The position numbers and the translations under genes are program-made. From Nocardioides sp. (GTDB lineage Bacteria > Actinomycetota > Actinomycetes > Propionibacteriales > Nocardioidaceae), in the NCBI GenBank assembly GCA_029264225.1, contig JARICB010000239.1, positions 1-9,577 on the forward strand: a stretch of DNA of 9,577 nucleotides, given 5' to 3'. A model generated the notes under the pieces. That model saw only the letters and a list, made by a program, of their open reading frames with translations. It was not told where the DNA came from and ran no database searches. This document shows positions 1-9,428 of this stretch, piece after piece (within the stretch, counting starts at the first letter, position 1; each line of letters starts with the position of its first letter).

Positions 1-1
1 T

Positions 2-2792
<2,791 letters not shown>

Positions 2793-2796
<4 letters not shown>

Positions 2797-3710
2797 GTAC
2801 TACCGCCGCCACCCGCTCGTCCGGCGCTCGTCCGACCCCGGAGGAACTGGAGGCGTTGCCGCTCCTGCCGCCTTCGCGCTCGGGGCTGGCCGAGGTGGTG
2901 CGACGGCGCTACCTGCTCACGATGCTGGTTCGCAACGACATTCAGTCGCGCTACCAGGGCACGGTCCTGGGCTGGATGTGGAGCTATCTGCAGCCGGCCA
3001 TCCGGTTCTGCCTGTTCTACTTCCTCTTCCAGGTCATGGTGGGGCGAGGTGGCAACATGGAGAACTTCGCCGTGCACCTCTTCTCCGGCATGGTCATCGT
3101 GCACTTCTTCACCGAGACGTTCAACGGGGGCACCCAGTCCCTGGTGCAAAATCGGGGTCTCATCACCAAGTTGCCCGTGCCCAACGAGATGTTCCCGGTC
3201 TCCCGGATGTTGGTCTCTGCCTGGCACACGGTGCCGATGCTTGTCATCTTGATCTTCGTGTGTCTCCTGCTCGGCTGGACCCCAGACCTGCTGGGGGTCG
3301 CAGCCACCTTCCTGGCCTTCCTGCTGACCGCGCTGCTGGGGCTGTCGCTGGGGCTGGTTTTCAGCGTGGCCAACGTCTTCATGCGCGACTTCGGCAAGGT
3401 GGCGCAGACGCTGACCCAGTTCGTCACGTTCAGCGTGCCGATGATGTATCCCTACACCTTGGTGACCGACCGCTTCGGTGAGGGGATCGCCAAGTACTAC
3501 CTCTACAACCCGATGGCCGAGGCAGTGCTGCTGATCCAACGAGGCTTCTGGGTCGGCACCACCAGCGACTCGGACGTGACCATCGCCGCGCATCTTCCTG
3601 ACCACCTGTTCACCCGCGGCGTCATCATGGCTGTGGTGGCGATGGTCCTCGTCGTGTTGGCGCAGCGCTTCTTCGCGCGACTCGAATCACGAGTGCCGGA
3701 GCGTCTCTGA
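2793..3710 (+). CDS. wzm: Polysaccharide ABC exporter permease (Wzm/RfbD type, probable galactan flippase subunit)
   Basis: This is an integral membrane subunit that, with the ATPase encoded next, moves lipid-linked glycan from the cytoplasm to the outer face of the membrane. The 305 residues match the ABC-2 permease family. An amphipathic N-terminus is followed by the conserved RYQGTVLGWMWSYLQP segment (53-68) and about six hydrophobic spans (roughly 64-85, 93-110, 138-160, 167-192, 205-222, 275-293). The family markers VFMRDFG (195-201) and YLYNPMAE (236-243) are present. The start at 2793 overlaps the glfT2 stop in an ATGA junction. The frame stays open back to 2667, but that upstream part is glfT2 in another frame and the extension does not look like protein. 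There is no good Shine-Dalgarno just before 2793, so translation probably depends on coupling to glfT2. Position after glf and glfT2 makes galactan the likely cargo; the M. tuberculosis homologue would be Rv3783. Confidence 0.94.
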
Positions 3711-4492
3711 TGACGACCATGATCAAGGTGGAGGGCGCCACCAAGACGTTCACCATGTCTTATCAACGCTCCCTCAAGCAGCTCGTCCTGGCCAAGGCCC
3801 GAGGTCGTAAGACGCACGACACCTTCAACGCCGTCGACGACGTCAGCTTCACCGTCCAGGAAGGGGAGGCCGTCGGCCTGATGGGCCTGAACGGTTCGGG
3901 CAAGTCGACCCTGCTGAAACTGGTCAGCGGCGTCATGCGACCCGACTCGGGGTCGGTACTTACGCGCGGCCGCATTGCCGGCCTGATCGCTACCGGGGCC
4001 GGCTTCGACCCCCAGTTGACGGGGCGCGACAACCTGTTCCTCAACGCGGCGATCCTGGGGATGTCGCGGGCCGAGACGTTGCGCAAGCTCGACGAGATCG
4101 TCGACTTCGCCGACCTGGGCAAGTTCCTCGACACCGAGGTCGCCTACTACAGCTCGGGCATGAAGGCCCGGCTCGGATTCTCGGTGGCCATCAACGTCGA
4201 TGCCGACATCTTCATCGCCGACGAGGCGCTGGCGGTGGGCGACCGGCCCTTCAAGCGCAAGTGCAAGAAGAAGATGGACGAGATCGTGAAGTCCGGCGTC
4301 ACGATGTTCTACGTCTCCCACGCCCCGGGTTCCGTGCGCAACCTGTGCGACCGGCTGCTGGTGCTCGAGCACGGCAGGCTCGGCTTCGACGGCGACGTGG
4401 ACGAGGGCATCGCCTACTTGGAGTATGACGACGATGACGACGAGGAGCGCGGTCGCGCTCGGTCCGACGACGGGCTCGGCGCCGACATCTGA
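3710..4492 (+). CDS. wzt: Polysaccharide ABC exporter ATPase (Wzt/RfbE type, without carbohydrate-binding domain)
   Basis: This ATPase drives export of the lipid-linked galactan with the permease encoded just upstream. All nucleotide-binding motifs are intact: Walker A GLNGSGKST (59-67), the Wzt-style signature YSSGMKARLGF (147-157), Walker B IFIADE (167-172), the D-loop region LAVGD (174-178) and the switch His204 in YVSHAPGSVR. At 260 residues it ends shortly after the nucleotide-binding domain, so it lacks the C-terminal glycan-binding domain of Wzt proteins that recognise a capped chain end. The last 25 residues are strongly acidic (a run of Asp at about 240-244, then two Glu) and encoded by a GAC/GAT repeat. 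Start and wzm stop share a base (TGATG), with GGAG at 3698-3701 eight bases ahead. An ATG three codons in (3719) is an alternative start. The homologue in M. tuberculosis would be Rv3781. Confidence 0.94.
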   Translation: MTTMIKVEGATKTFTMSYQRSLKQLVLAKARGRKTHDTFNAVDDVSFTVQEGEAVGLMGLNGSGKSTLLKLVSGVMRPDSGSVLTRGRIAGLIATGAGFDPQLTGRDNLFLNAAILGMSRAETLRKLDEIVDFADLGKFLDTEVAYYSSGMKARLGFSVAINVDADIFIADEALAVGDRPFKRKCKKKMDEIVKSGVTMFYVSHAPGSVRNLCDRLLVLEHGRLGFDGDVDEGIAYLEYDDDDDEERGRARSDDGLGADI

Positions 4493-4525
4493 GCACTGGC
4501 CGCGACCCGGCGCCGTACGACTCCA

Positions 4526-4562
4526 TGGGCCTTCCCCGTCAGTTGATGACGGGGAAGGCCCA
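4526..4562 (+). terminator. Hairpin terminator after the galactan operon
   Basis: A perfect 16-bp inverted repeat (arms 4526-4541 and 4547-4562, beginning TGGGCCTTCCCCGTCA) encloses the five-base loop GTTGA, 33 bases after the wzt stop. No run of T follows, as is common for actinobacterial terminators. It separates the operon from the AT-rich control region of the amidase gene. Confidence 0.8.
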
Positions 4563-4580
4563 CTGGCATGTGCAGGGAGC

Positions 4581-4700
4581 GCCGTATTTGGTCAAAAAGA
4601 CGCCAGGAATTTGACAAATCGTAAAGTCGTCGGCGTGTCGACTGGAAATTACAACGTTGTAGTTACTCACGAAACCTAGTCAGACCCCTGTTACTGATGT
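4581..4700 (+). promoter_or_regulatory. AT-rich promoter/operator region of the PGRP amidase gene
   Basis: By hand count this stretch is about 45% G+C, far below the flanking genes. It holds a perfect TTGACA hexamer at 4611-4616, but I see no convincing TANNNT box at 16-18 bases spacing. An alternative is an ECF-sigma type pair, GGAAT (4606-4610) and CGTC (4628-4631), 17 bases apart. Two ATTTG/CAAA inverted motifs (about 4586-4596 and 4609-4619), a TACAACGTTGTA palindrome (4650-4661) and GTTAC/GTGAC repeats (4662, 4690, 4699, 4717) could be regulator sites. That there is a control region here is well supported; which motif does what is inference. Confidence 0.55.
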
Positions 4701-4737
4701 GACAGTTGCTTCTCGTGTGACCTTCCCCCGCACACTT

Positions 4738-4741
4738 GGAG
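4738..4741 (+). promoter_or_regulatory. Ribosome binding site that decides the start of the PGRP amidase
   Basis: GGAG lies eight bases before the ATG at 4750. The upstream in-frame GTG at 4699 has no comparable site and would put 17 extra residues before an otherwise well-formed signal peptide. The ATG at 4750 is therefore preferred. Confidence 0.7.
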
Positions 4742-4749
4742 TAGTTCTG

Positions 4750-7506
4750 ATGCGTCCTGTCCAGTCTCGTTTCGTCACCGCCTGCCAGCAATTGCTGGCC
4801 CTGGGCGTGGTGACTGCCGTCCTGACCCCGGCGGCCGCAGTGCTGTCCCTCGACATCGTCGGGTCGGAGTCGGCGCCCACCCGCGACCCGGCCCTGCTCA
4901 GTGGCACCTTGAGTTCTGCCACGGTGCCGACGTCGGTCGTCGAGCCGGAAGTGAGCGAGGTGCCGCTCACGGCGTCGACCGGCAATGCCCGCACGCTGCC
5001 CGACACCACGATGCAGCGCGAGTCGTTGTCCGCTACTCAGGTCACGTCACGTCCCCAGACCGTCAGCGGCTACGGTGCCGTAGGAGTGACGTGGGCGAGC
5101 GGTGAGGCCATCAGCGAAGCCGGCATCACCCTTGAGGTGCGTACTCGCGAAGGTGACGCCTGGGGCGAGTGGGCGACCATGGAGTATCACGACGACCACG
5201 GCCCCGATGCGGACAGCGCCGAGGGCCGGAACGCGCGCCCGGGCACCGATCCGCTGATCGTCGGCGACGTGGACGCGGTCCAGGTCAAGGCTGCCGTGGA
5301 CGGCCGGGAGGCCACCGTCCTGCCCGACGATCTCTCGCTCGCCGTGATCCAGCCGGGTGCGGCCTCCGAGAGTGAGACCGAGACGCCGGCGATCTCGACC
5401 GACCCGGAGCCCGGTGCGGGCGAGGACACGACCTACGACGACGAGTTCGAGCAGCGCGAGCAGGAGGGTCTCTCACTGCGGGCTTCGGTCAAGAAGGCCG
5501 CAGCCCCGACGATCTACAGCCGCGCACAATGGGGCGCCGACGAATCGATCCGGAACAAGAAGTCGCTGCGCTACGGCACGGTGAGTGCGGGTTTCGTGCA
5601 CCACACGGTCAACGCCAACGACTACACCGAGGCGCAGGTGCCCGGCATCATGCGCAGCATCTACGCCTACCACGTGAAGTCGAGGGGCTGGAGCGACATC
5701 GGCTACAACTTCCTGGTCGACCGGTTCGGTCGCATCTGGGAGGGCCGCTACGGCGGGATCGACAAGAACGTCGTCGGTGCCCACACGCTCGGCTACAACG
5801 ACTACTCGTTCGCCATGTCGGCCATCGGCAACTTCGACCTGGTCGAGCCGCCGGACGTGATGCTGCGAGCCTACGGCGCGCTGTTCGCCTGGAAGCTCGG
5901 CCTCAACGGTGTCGCCCCGGCATCGATGTCGCAGCAGGTCGGCAAGTCCACCTTCGCCGCCATCAACGGGCACCGCGACGCGGGCAAGACCGCCTGCCCC
6001 GGCAAGTACCTGTATGCGCAGATCCCGACGGTCCGCTCCTACGCTGCGTCGGCAGCGCCCACGCCCCCGGCGGCACCGGCACCCCCGGCACCGCCCGCAC
6101 CGATGCCGGCGCTGACGATCACCGACCCGACCCCCCAGTCCAACCTGGTGGGCGACGGGTACCCCGACCTGATCATGCGTCGTGCCAGTGACGGCCGCGG
6201 CCTGATCCTGCCGACGGGTGGCCTGACCTCCTTCAGCAAGGCCACGGTCGTCGAGGCCAAGGGTTGGGCCAACCGACCGCAGGTGCTGCTCACCCCCGAT
6301 GTCACCGGCGACGGCGTCATCGACCTGATCTCGACCAGCAAGAAGGGCGTGCTCCGGATCCGTCCCGGCAAGGGCAACGGCCGGTTCAAGTCCACCTCCA
6401 AGGTCGTCAAGACCACCGTTGGGCACACCCTGCTGACCGCGGCTGGTGACGTGAACAAGGACGGCCGCAACGACCTGGTCGCCCGTCACAAGGGCCGAAT
6501 GGTCGTGCTCCTCGGCACCAAGAAGGGCGGCTTCAAGCGCGTCCGGGCCAACAAGGGGATGGGCAACTATCGCGAGTTCATCGGTGCCGGTGACCAGAAC
6601 AGCGACGGCGCGGTCGACCTGCTCGCCCGTGACGTCAAGGGACGGCTGTTCATGTACGCCGGCAACGGTGCCGGCAGGTTCGGGGCCCGCACGGCAGTGC
6701 CCGGATCGTGGAGGCGCTACAGCGCGGTCACGAGTGGCGCCGACTTCAACGCTGATGGTCGCAACGATCTCGTGGCCAGGACTCGCAAGGGCAAGGTGTT
6801 CGTGCACCTGTCGAACGGGGACGGCACATTCTCGTTGCCGCTGGGTCCCGCCGCCAACGTCCGGGCATTGCGCTCGCTGACGTCGGCCGGCAACCTGGTC
6901 GGCGATGCTGCTCCCGACCTCATCGGGGTCAAGGGCAACAGCCTGGTCGTGGTCGCCAACAAGGGCACCTTCGAGTTCGCGGCTCCGATCGACACCGGTG
7001 TCTCCTTCGCCGGAGCCGAGCAGATCATCAACGCCGGCGACTGGGACCAGGACGGTGCGGGTGACGTGATCGCTCGCAACGCCGACGGCACCCTGTGGCT
7101 CTACCGCGGCAACGGTGCCGGCCAGCTCGCTGCGCCTACCCAGATCGGCTCCGGGTTCGCTGGGGTAGGCCAGATGTCGGCTGCCGGGGACGTGACTGGT
7201 GATGGTTTCCCCGACCTGCTCGGTTCCCCGGGCGGGGTGTTGACGGTCTACGCCGGCACCGGCACCGCAATCAGCGATGGTCGTGCCGTCTCTGGACGCA
7301 GCGTGGTCCGCACCGGCCTGCCGAGCGACCTGACGTCGTTCGACTGGGTGATCCCGATCAGCGACATCAAGGCCAAGGGCGCCGGCGACTACATCGTGCG
7401 CCAGGCCAGCACCGGCAACCTGTTTATGTATGCCGGCACCCGAGGCGGAGTCGCGCCGCCCCGCTTCCTCGGCGCCGTCACGGGAGGCTTCGACCTGGCC
7501 GGCTGA
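4750..7506 (+). CDS. Secreted PGRP-type N-acetylmuramoyl-L-alanine amidase with C-terminal FG-GAP/VCBS-like repeats
   Basis: This is a predicted exported zinc amidase that cleaves the lactyl-amide bond between muramic acid and the stem peptide of peptidoglycan. The 918-residue protein starts with a signal peptide (positive MRPVQSR, a hydrophobic stretch to about 32, and an Ala-rich end). A domain usual in actinobacterial PGRP proteins (about 100-207, with GVTWASG and WGEWATM) is followed by an acidic linker. The PGRP/Amidase_2 domain spans about 252-432. Its zinc ligands are visible as a His of FVHHT (284/285), His408 in GHRD and Cys416 in TACPG, with the catalytic-type Tyr319 in DIGYNF, so it should be active rather than only a recognition protein. 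A Pro/Ala linker (437-456) leads to nine repeat units starting near 465, 517, 567, 615, 665, 715, 764, 814 and 872, about 50 residues apart. Most carry the calcium-type DxNxDGxxDL motif; the first, sixth and ninth are degenerate. A propeller that binds wall glycan or protein is plausible. M. tuberculosis has a PGRP-domain protein (Rv3811) near glf and glfT2, without these repeats as far as I recall. Confidence 0.93.
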   Translation: MRPVQSRFVTACQQLLALGVVTAVLTPAAAVLSLDIVGSESAPTRDPALLSGTLSSATVPTSVVEPEVSEVPLTASTGNARTLPDTTMQRESLSATQVTSRPQTVSGYGAVGVTWASGEAISEAGITLEVRTREGDAWGEWATMEYHDDHGPDADSAEGRNARPGTDPLIVGDVDAVQVKAAVDGREATVLPDDLSLAVIQPGAASESETETPAISTDPEPGAGEDTTYDDEFEQREQEGLSLRASVKKAAAPTIYSRAQWGADESIRNKKSLRYGTVSAGFVHHTVNANDYTEAQVPGIMRSIYAYHVKSRGWSDIGYNFLVDRFGRIWEGRYGGIDKNVVGAHTLGYNDYSFAMSAIGNFDLVEPPDVMLRAYGALFAWKLGLNGVAPASMSQQVGKSTFAAINGHRDAGKTACPGKYLYAQIPTVRSYAASAAPTPPAAPAPPAPPAPMPALTITDPTPQSNLVGDGYPDLIMRRASDGRGLILPTGGLTSFSKATVVEAKGWANRPQVLLTPDVTGDGVIDLISTSKKGVLRIRPGKGNGRFKSTSKVVKTTVGHTLLTAAGDVNKDGRNDLVARHKGRMVVLLGTKKGGFKRVRANKGMGNYREFIGAGDQNSDGAVDLLARDVKGRLFMYAGNGAGRFGARTAVPGSWRRYSAVTSGADFNADGRNDLVARTRKGKVFVHLSNGDGTFSLPLGPAANVRALRSLTSAGNLVGDAAPDLIGVKGNSLVVVANKGTFEFAAPIDTGVSFAGAEQIINAGDWDQDGAGDVIARNADGTLWLYRGNGAGQLAAPTQIGSGFAGVGQMSAAGDVTGDGFPDLLGSPGGVLTVYAGTGTAISDGRAVSGRSVVRTGLPSDLTSFDWVIPISDIKAKGAGDYIVRQASTGNLFMYAGTRGGVAPPRFLGAVTGGFDLAG

Positions 7507-7517
7507 GGCCGGCTGGG
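7494..7517 (+). terminator. Hairpin enclosing the amidase stop codon
   Basis: In the transcript, 7494-7503 can pair with 7508-7517 over ten base pairs (eight Watson-Crick and two G-U) around a TGAG loop that contains the TGA stop codon at 7504-7506. The inner six pairs are perfect. No T-run follows. It lies between convergent genes whose stops are only 29 bases apart, so a termination role is likely but unproven. On the - strand the two wobble pairs are lost. Confidence 0.45.
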
Positions 7518-7535
7518 CTCCGGCTGGGGTGGACC

Positions 7536-8249
7536 TCAGGCGCGATGCGTGGCGCGCTCAGCGTCGTACGTCGACTCCAGCCGCTCCGGATCGAGATGCC
7601 GGACAAGGACCAGCGAGCCGCCGCGTGCGAGCGGCTCGGTGAAGGTAACGATTCCCGGTGGGGAAGCCGGGTTCGTTACCGAGAAGAGACGGCCGCCGTC
7701 GGTGAGAACACTCCCGGCGGCGGCCGCCTCCATGAGCTCACGCTGTGTCACCCGCAGACCGTCACCATCCACCGCCAGGTCATCGCCGGACGGCGGATCC
7801 CATGGCGTGAACGCATCGGGCTGGTTCCATACCTCGACCCCGACGTCGTGCACACCATCGGGCACCGGGTCGGCGAAGCGCACCCCGAGTGGGCGCAGGC
7901 TGCACGCGAAGACCGGCAGGTTCTGCGCCCGGTCGGCCCAATCGGGCAAGGTCTCGGGTCCGCAGACGACCGCGTCGACCTCGTCGCTGGCCACGACCAG
8001 TCCGATGGTCCAGGCAGCGCCGAGGAACACCGGTCCGAGCCAGTGGAGGGGGAGGTCGAGCCGGATCCGCATGCCGCGCTCGAGATCGCCCTCCTCGACG
8101 AGCAGGCCGGCGGCCTTGGCTACCCAGTTGGCATACGTAGTGACGGACAGTTCGGTGCGTTCCCCGCTGTCGTGGTCGTAGAAGGTGATGAGCGGCCGCC
8201 CGGCGTCGCGGCGCAGTAGGCGGGTCAGTTCAGCTGCAAAGGTCGTCAC
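7536..8249 (-). CDS. TIGR03089-like protein, degenerate relative of AMP-binding (adenylate-forming) enzymes
   Basis: No reaction is known for this family, which occurs in Actinobacteria, usually once per genome. The N-terminal half follows the start of acyl-CoA synthetase-like proteins: RPLITFYDHDSGERTELS, YANWVAKAAGLL, then a hydrophobic helix segment PLHWLGPVFLGAAWTIGLVV (67-86). The end (PLARGGSLVLV, about 206-216) resembles the segment following the substrate pocket. The place where the ATP-binding SGTTGxPK loop should be (around 153-172, SGDDLAVDGDGLRVTQREL) lacks the Thr/Ser-Gly-Lys pattern. The C-terminal subdomain is missing altogether at 237 residues, so ATP activation looks unlikely. 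I start it at the GTG at 8249, preceded by TAGGGT then seven bases; GTG at 8258 and ATG at 8297 are alternatives. In M. tuberculosis the family member (Rv3268) also lies close to a GDP-mannose pyrophosphorylase gene (Rv3264c), matching the neighbour here. Confidence 0.8.
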   Translation of the reverse strand: MTTFAAELTRLLRRDAGRPLITFYDHDSGERTELSVTTYANWVAKAAGLLVEEGDLERGMRIRLDLPLHWLGPVFLGAAWTIGLVVASDEVDAVVCGPETLPDWADRAQNLPVFACSLRPLGVRFADPVPDGVHDVGVEVWNQPDAFTPWDPPSGDDLAVDGDGLRVTQRELMEAAAAGSVLTDGGRLFSVTNPASPPGIVTFTEPLARGGSLVLVRHLDPERLESTYDAERATHRA

Positions 8250-8256
8250 CCGGATC

Positions 8257-8262
8257 ACCCTA
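8257..8262 (-). promoter_or_regulatory. Candidate -10 box for a leaderless TIGR03089-like transcript
   Basis: Read on the - strand, TAGGGT is followed by seven bases and then the GTG start at 8249. TANNNT at this exact distance is the arrangement of leaderless genes in actinobacteria. The AGGG inside it could alternatively act as a weak Shine-Dalgarno if transcription begins further upstream. Confidence 0.45.
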
Positions 8263-8331
8263 GGCGGGGCCACAGTGGCGCCGCTCTCGGGCCGCATCGG
8301 GGTTGTGCATGGGCTCGTGCCACAGGTGCCC

Positions 8332-8337
8332 TACTCT
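8332..8337 (+). promoter_or_regulatory. Candidate -10 box for a leaderless manC transcript
   Basis: TACTCT is followed by seven bases (CGCGACC) and the ATG at 8345. There is no purine-rich Shine-Dalgarno before the ATG, so an mRNA starting at or next to the A of the start codon is the simplest reading. I see no clear -35 hexamer at normal spacing. Confidence 0.5.
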
Positions 8338-8344
8338 CGCGACC

Positions 8345-9427
8345 ATGAGCGAGCAGACCGACCTGGACCACTTCTGGGCTGTGATCCCAGCCGGCGGAGC
8401 CGGTACTCGGCTGTGGCCGCTGTCGAGGCAGGAGTCCCCCAAGTTCCTGCACGATCTGACCGGGACCGGGCGGACGTTGATCCAGGCCACCTACGACCGG
8501 TTGGTGCCGCTGGTCGGCGACCGAATGCTCGTCGTCACCGGGCAGGCCCACCGCGCCGCGGTCGTCGAACAACTCGACGCCCTGGACGAGACCGCGGTCG
8601 TGGCAGAGCCCTCGGCGCGCGACTCCATGGCGGCCATCGGGCTCGCCGCGGCCCTGCTCGAGCGACGTGACCCCGATGCCGTCATGGGCTCGTTCGCCGC
8701 CGATCACGTCATTACCGATCTCCAGGCGTTCCGAACCGCGGCTGCCGGTGCCGTCGCGGCGGCTCGGGCCGGCTGGCTGGTGACGATCGGTATCGAGGCG
8801 ACGTACGCGGCGACCGGTTTCGGCTACATCAACGTCGGCGCAGCCCTGGCTGATGCGCGCGGAGCGTTCGCCGTGCGCGAGTTCGTCGAGAAGCCGACGG
8901 TCGAGGTGGCGAGGCGATACGTCGCCGAGGGCTACCGATGGAATGCCGGCATGTTCGTGTGTCGACCTACCGTGCTGCTCGACCTGCTCGCCGAGCAGGA
9001 CCCGGACTTCGCCGCGGCACTGCGCGGTATCGCTGTGGACCCATCGACGCTGGCCGAGGTCTGGCCCACCCTGCCCAAGATCGCGGTCGACCACGCCGTG
9101 GCCGAGCCGGCCGCCGCAGCAGGTCGGGTGGCCGTGGTGCCGGGGGCGTTCGGCTGGGACGACATCGGAGACTTCGCGTCGCTGGAAACCCTGCTGGCAG
9201 GCGAGGACGATCTGACGGTGCTCGGGGAGGCGGACCTCGTGCGCTCGGTCGAGTCCTCCGGGCTGGTGGTGCCGGGCAGCGGCCGGATCGTTGCCGTCGT
9301 TGGACTCGAGGGGGTCGTCATCGTGGACACTCCGGATGCCGTCCTGATCACCACCCTCGAACGGGCCCAAGACGTGAAGGCAGTCGTGGCCGCCCTCAAA
9401 CAAGATGGTCGGGGCCACCTCACATGA
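8345..9427 (+). CDS. manC: Mannose-1-phosphate guanylyltransferase (GDP-mannose pyrophosphorylase), single-domain form
   Basis: The enzyme makes GDP-mannose and pyrophosphate from GTP and mannose-1-phosphate in the cytoplasm. GDP-mannose feeds phosphatidylinositol mannosides, lipomannan-type glycans, protein mannosylation and deoxy sugars. The 360-residue protein has the nucleotidyltransferase signature AVIPAGGAGTRLWPLSRQESPKF near the N-terminus (12-34), where the Gly-rich loop and Arg22 contact the nucleotide and Lys33 the phosphates. FVEKP (180-184), WNAGMF (199-204) and FGWDDIGDF (about 269-277), the sugar and metal site motifs of the family, follow. It lacks the C-terminal cupin (phosphomannose isomerase) domain of the two-domain proteobacterial enzymes and is about the size of the mycobacterial enzyme (Rv3264c, called ManB there). 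The frame is open upstream to 8303, but the ATG at 8345 fits the family start and the TACTCT box. It is divergent from the TIGR03089-like gene. Confidence 0.95.
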   Translation: MSEQTDLDHFWAVIPAGGAGTRLWPLSRQESPKFLHDLTGTGRTLIQATYDRLVPLVGDRMLVVTGQAHRAAVVEQLDALDETAVVAEPSARDSMAAIGLAAALLERRDPDAVMGSFAADHVITDLQAFRTAAAGAVAAARAGWLVTIGIEATYAATGFGYINVGAALADARGAFAVREFVEKPTVEVARRYVAEGYRWNAGMFVCRPTVLLDLLAEQDPDFAAALRGIAVDPSTLAEVWPTLPKIAVDHAVAEPAAAAGRVAVVPGAFGWDDIGDFASLETLLAGEDDLTVLGEADLVRSVESSGLVVPGSGRIVAVVGLEGVVIVDTPDAVLITTLERAQDVKAVVAALKQDGRGHLT

Positions 9428-9428
9428 G

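Noticed and set aside
4699..4749. GTG start giving a 935-residue amidase
   Set aside because: It has no good Shine-Dalgarno, the stretch contains regulator-like GTGAC repeats, and the ATG at 4750 has GGAG at ideal spacing before a proper signal peptide.
4563..4749. c-di-AMP (ydaO-type) riboswitch, often found before actinobacterial wall hydrolase genes
   Set aside because: I could not find the conserved core segments of that riboswitch. The region is also AT-rich and short, with DNA-type palindromes rather than nested RNA stems.
5473..6807. 444-codon - strand open frame opposite the amidase
   Set aside because: It is antisense to the PGRP and repeat domains, which are certain. Its Val/Gly/Asp/His/Arg-rich composition has no domain features.
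7545..8219. 224-codon and 210-codon + strand open frames opposite the TIGR03089-like gene
   Set aside because: They are shadows: the - strand frame has recognisable family text and a sensible start, while these have none.
8255..9418. Long open frame (387 codons) on the - strand opposite manC
   Set aside because: manC has complete family motifs across the same bases. The antisense frame is low-complexity Arg/Gly/His-rich text, the usual mirror of a GC-rich gene.
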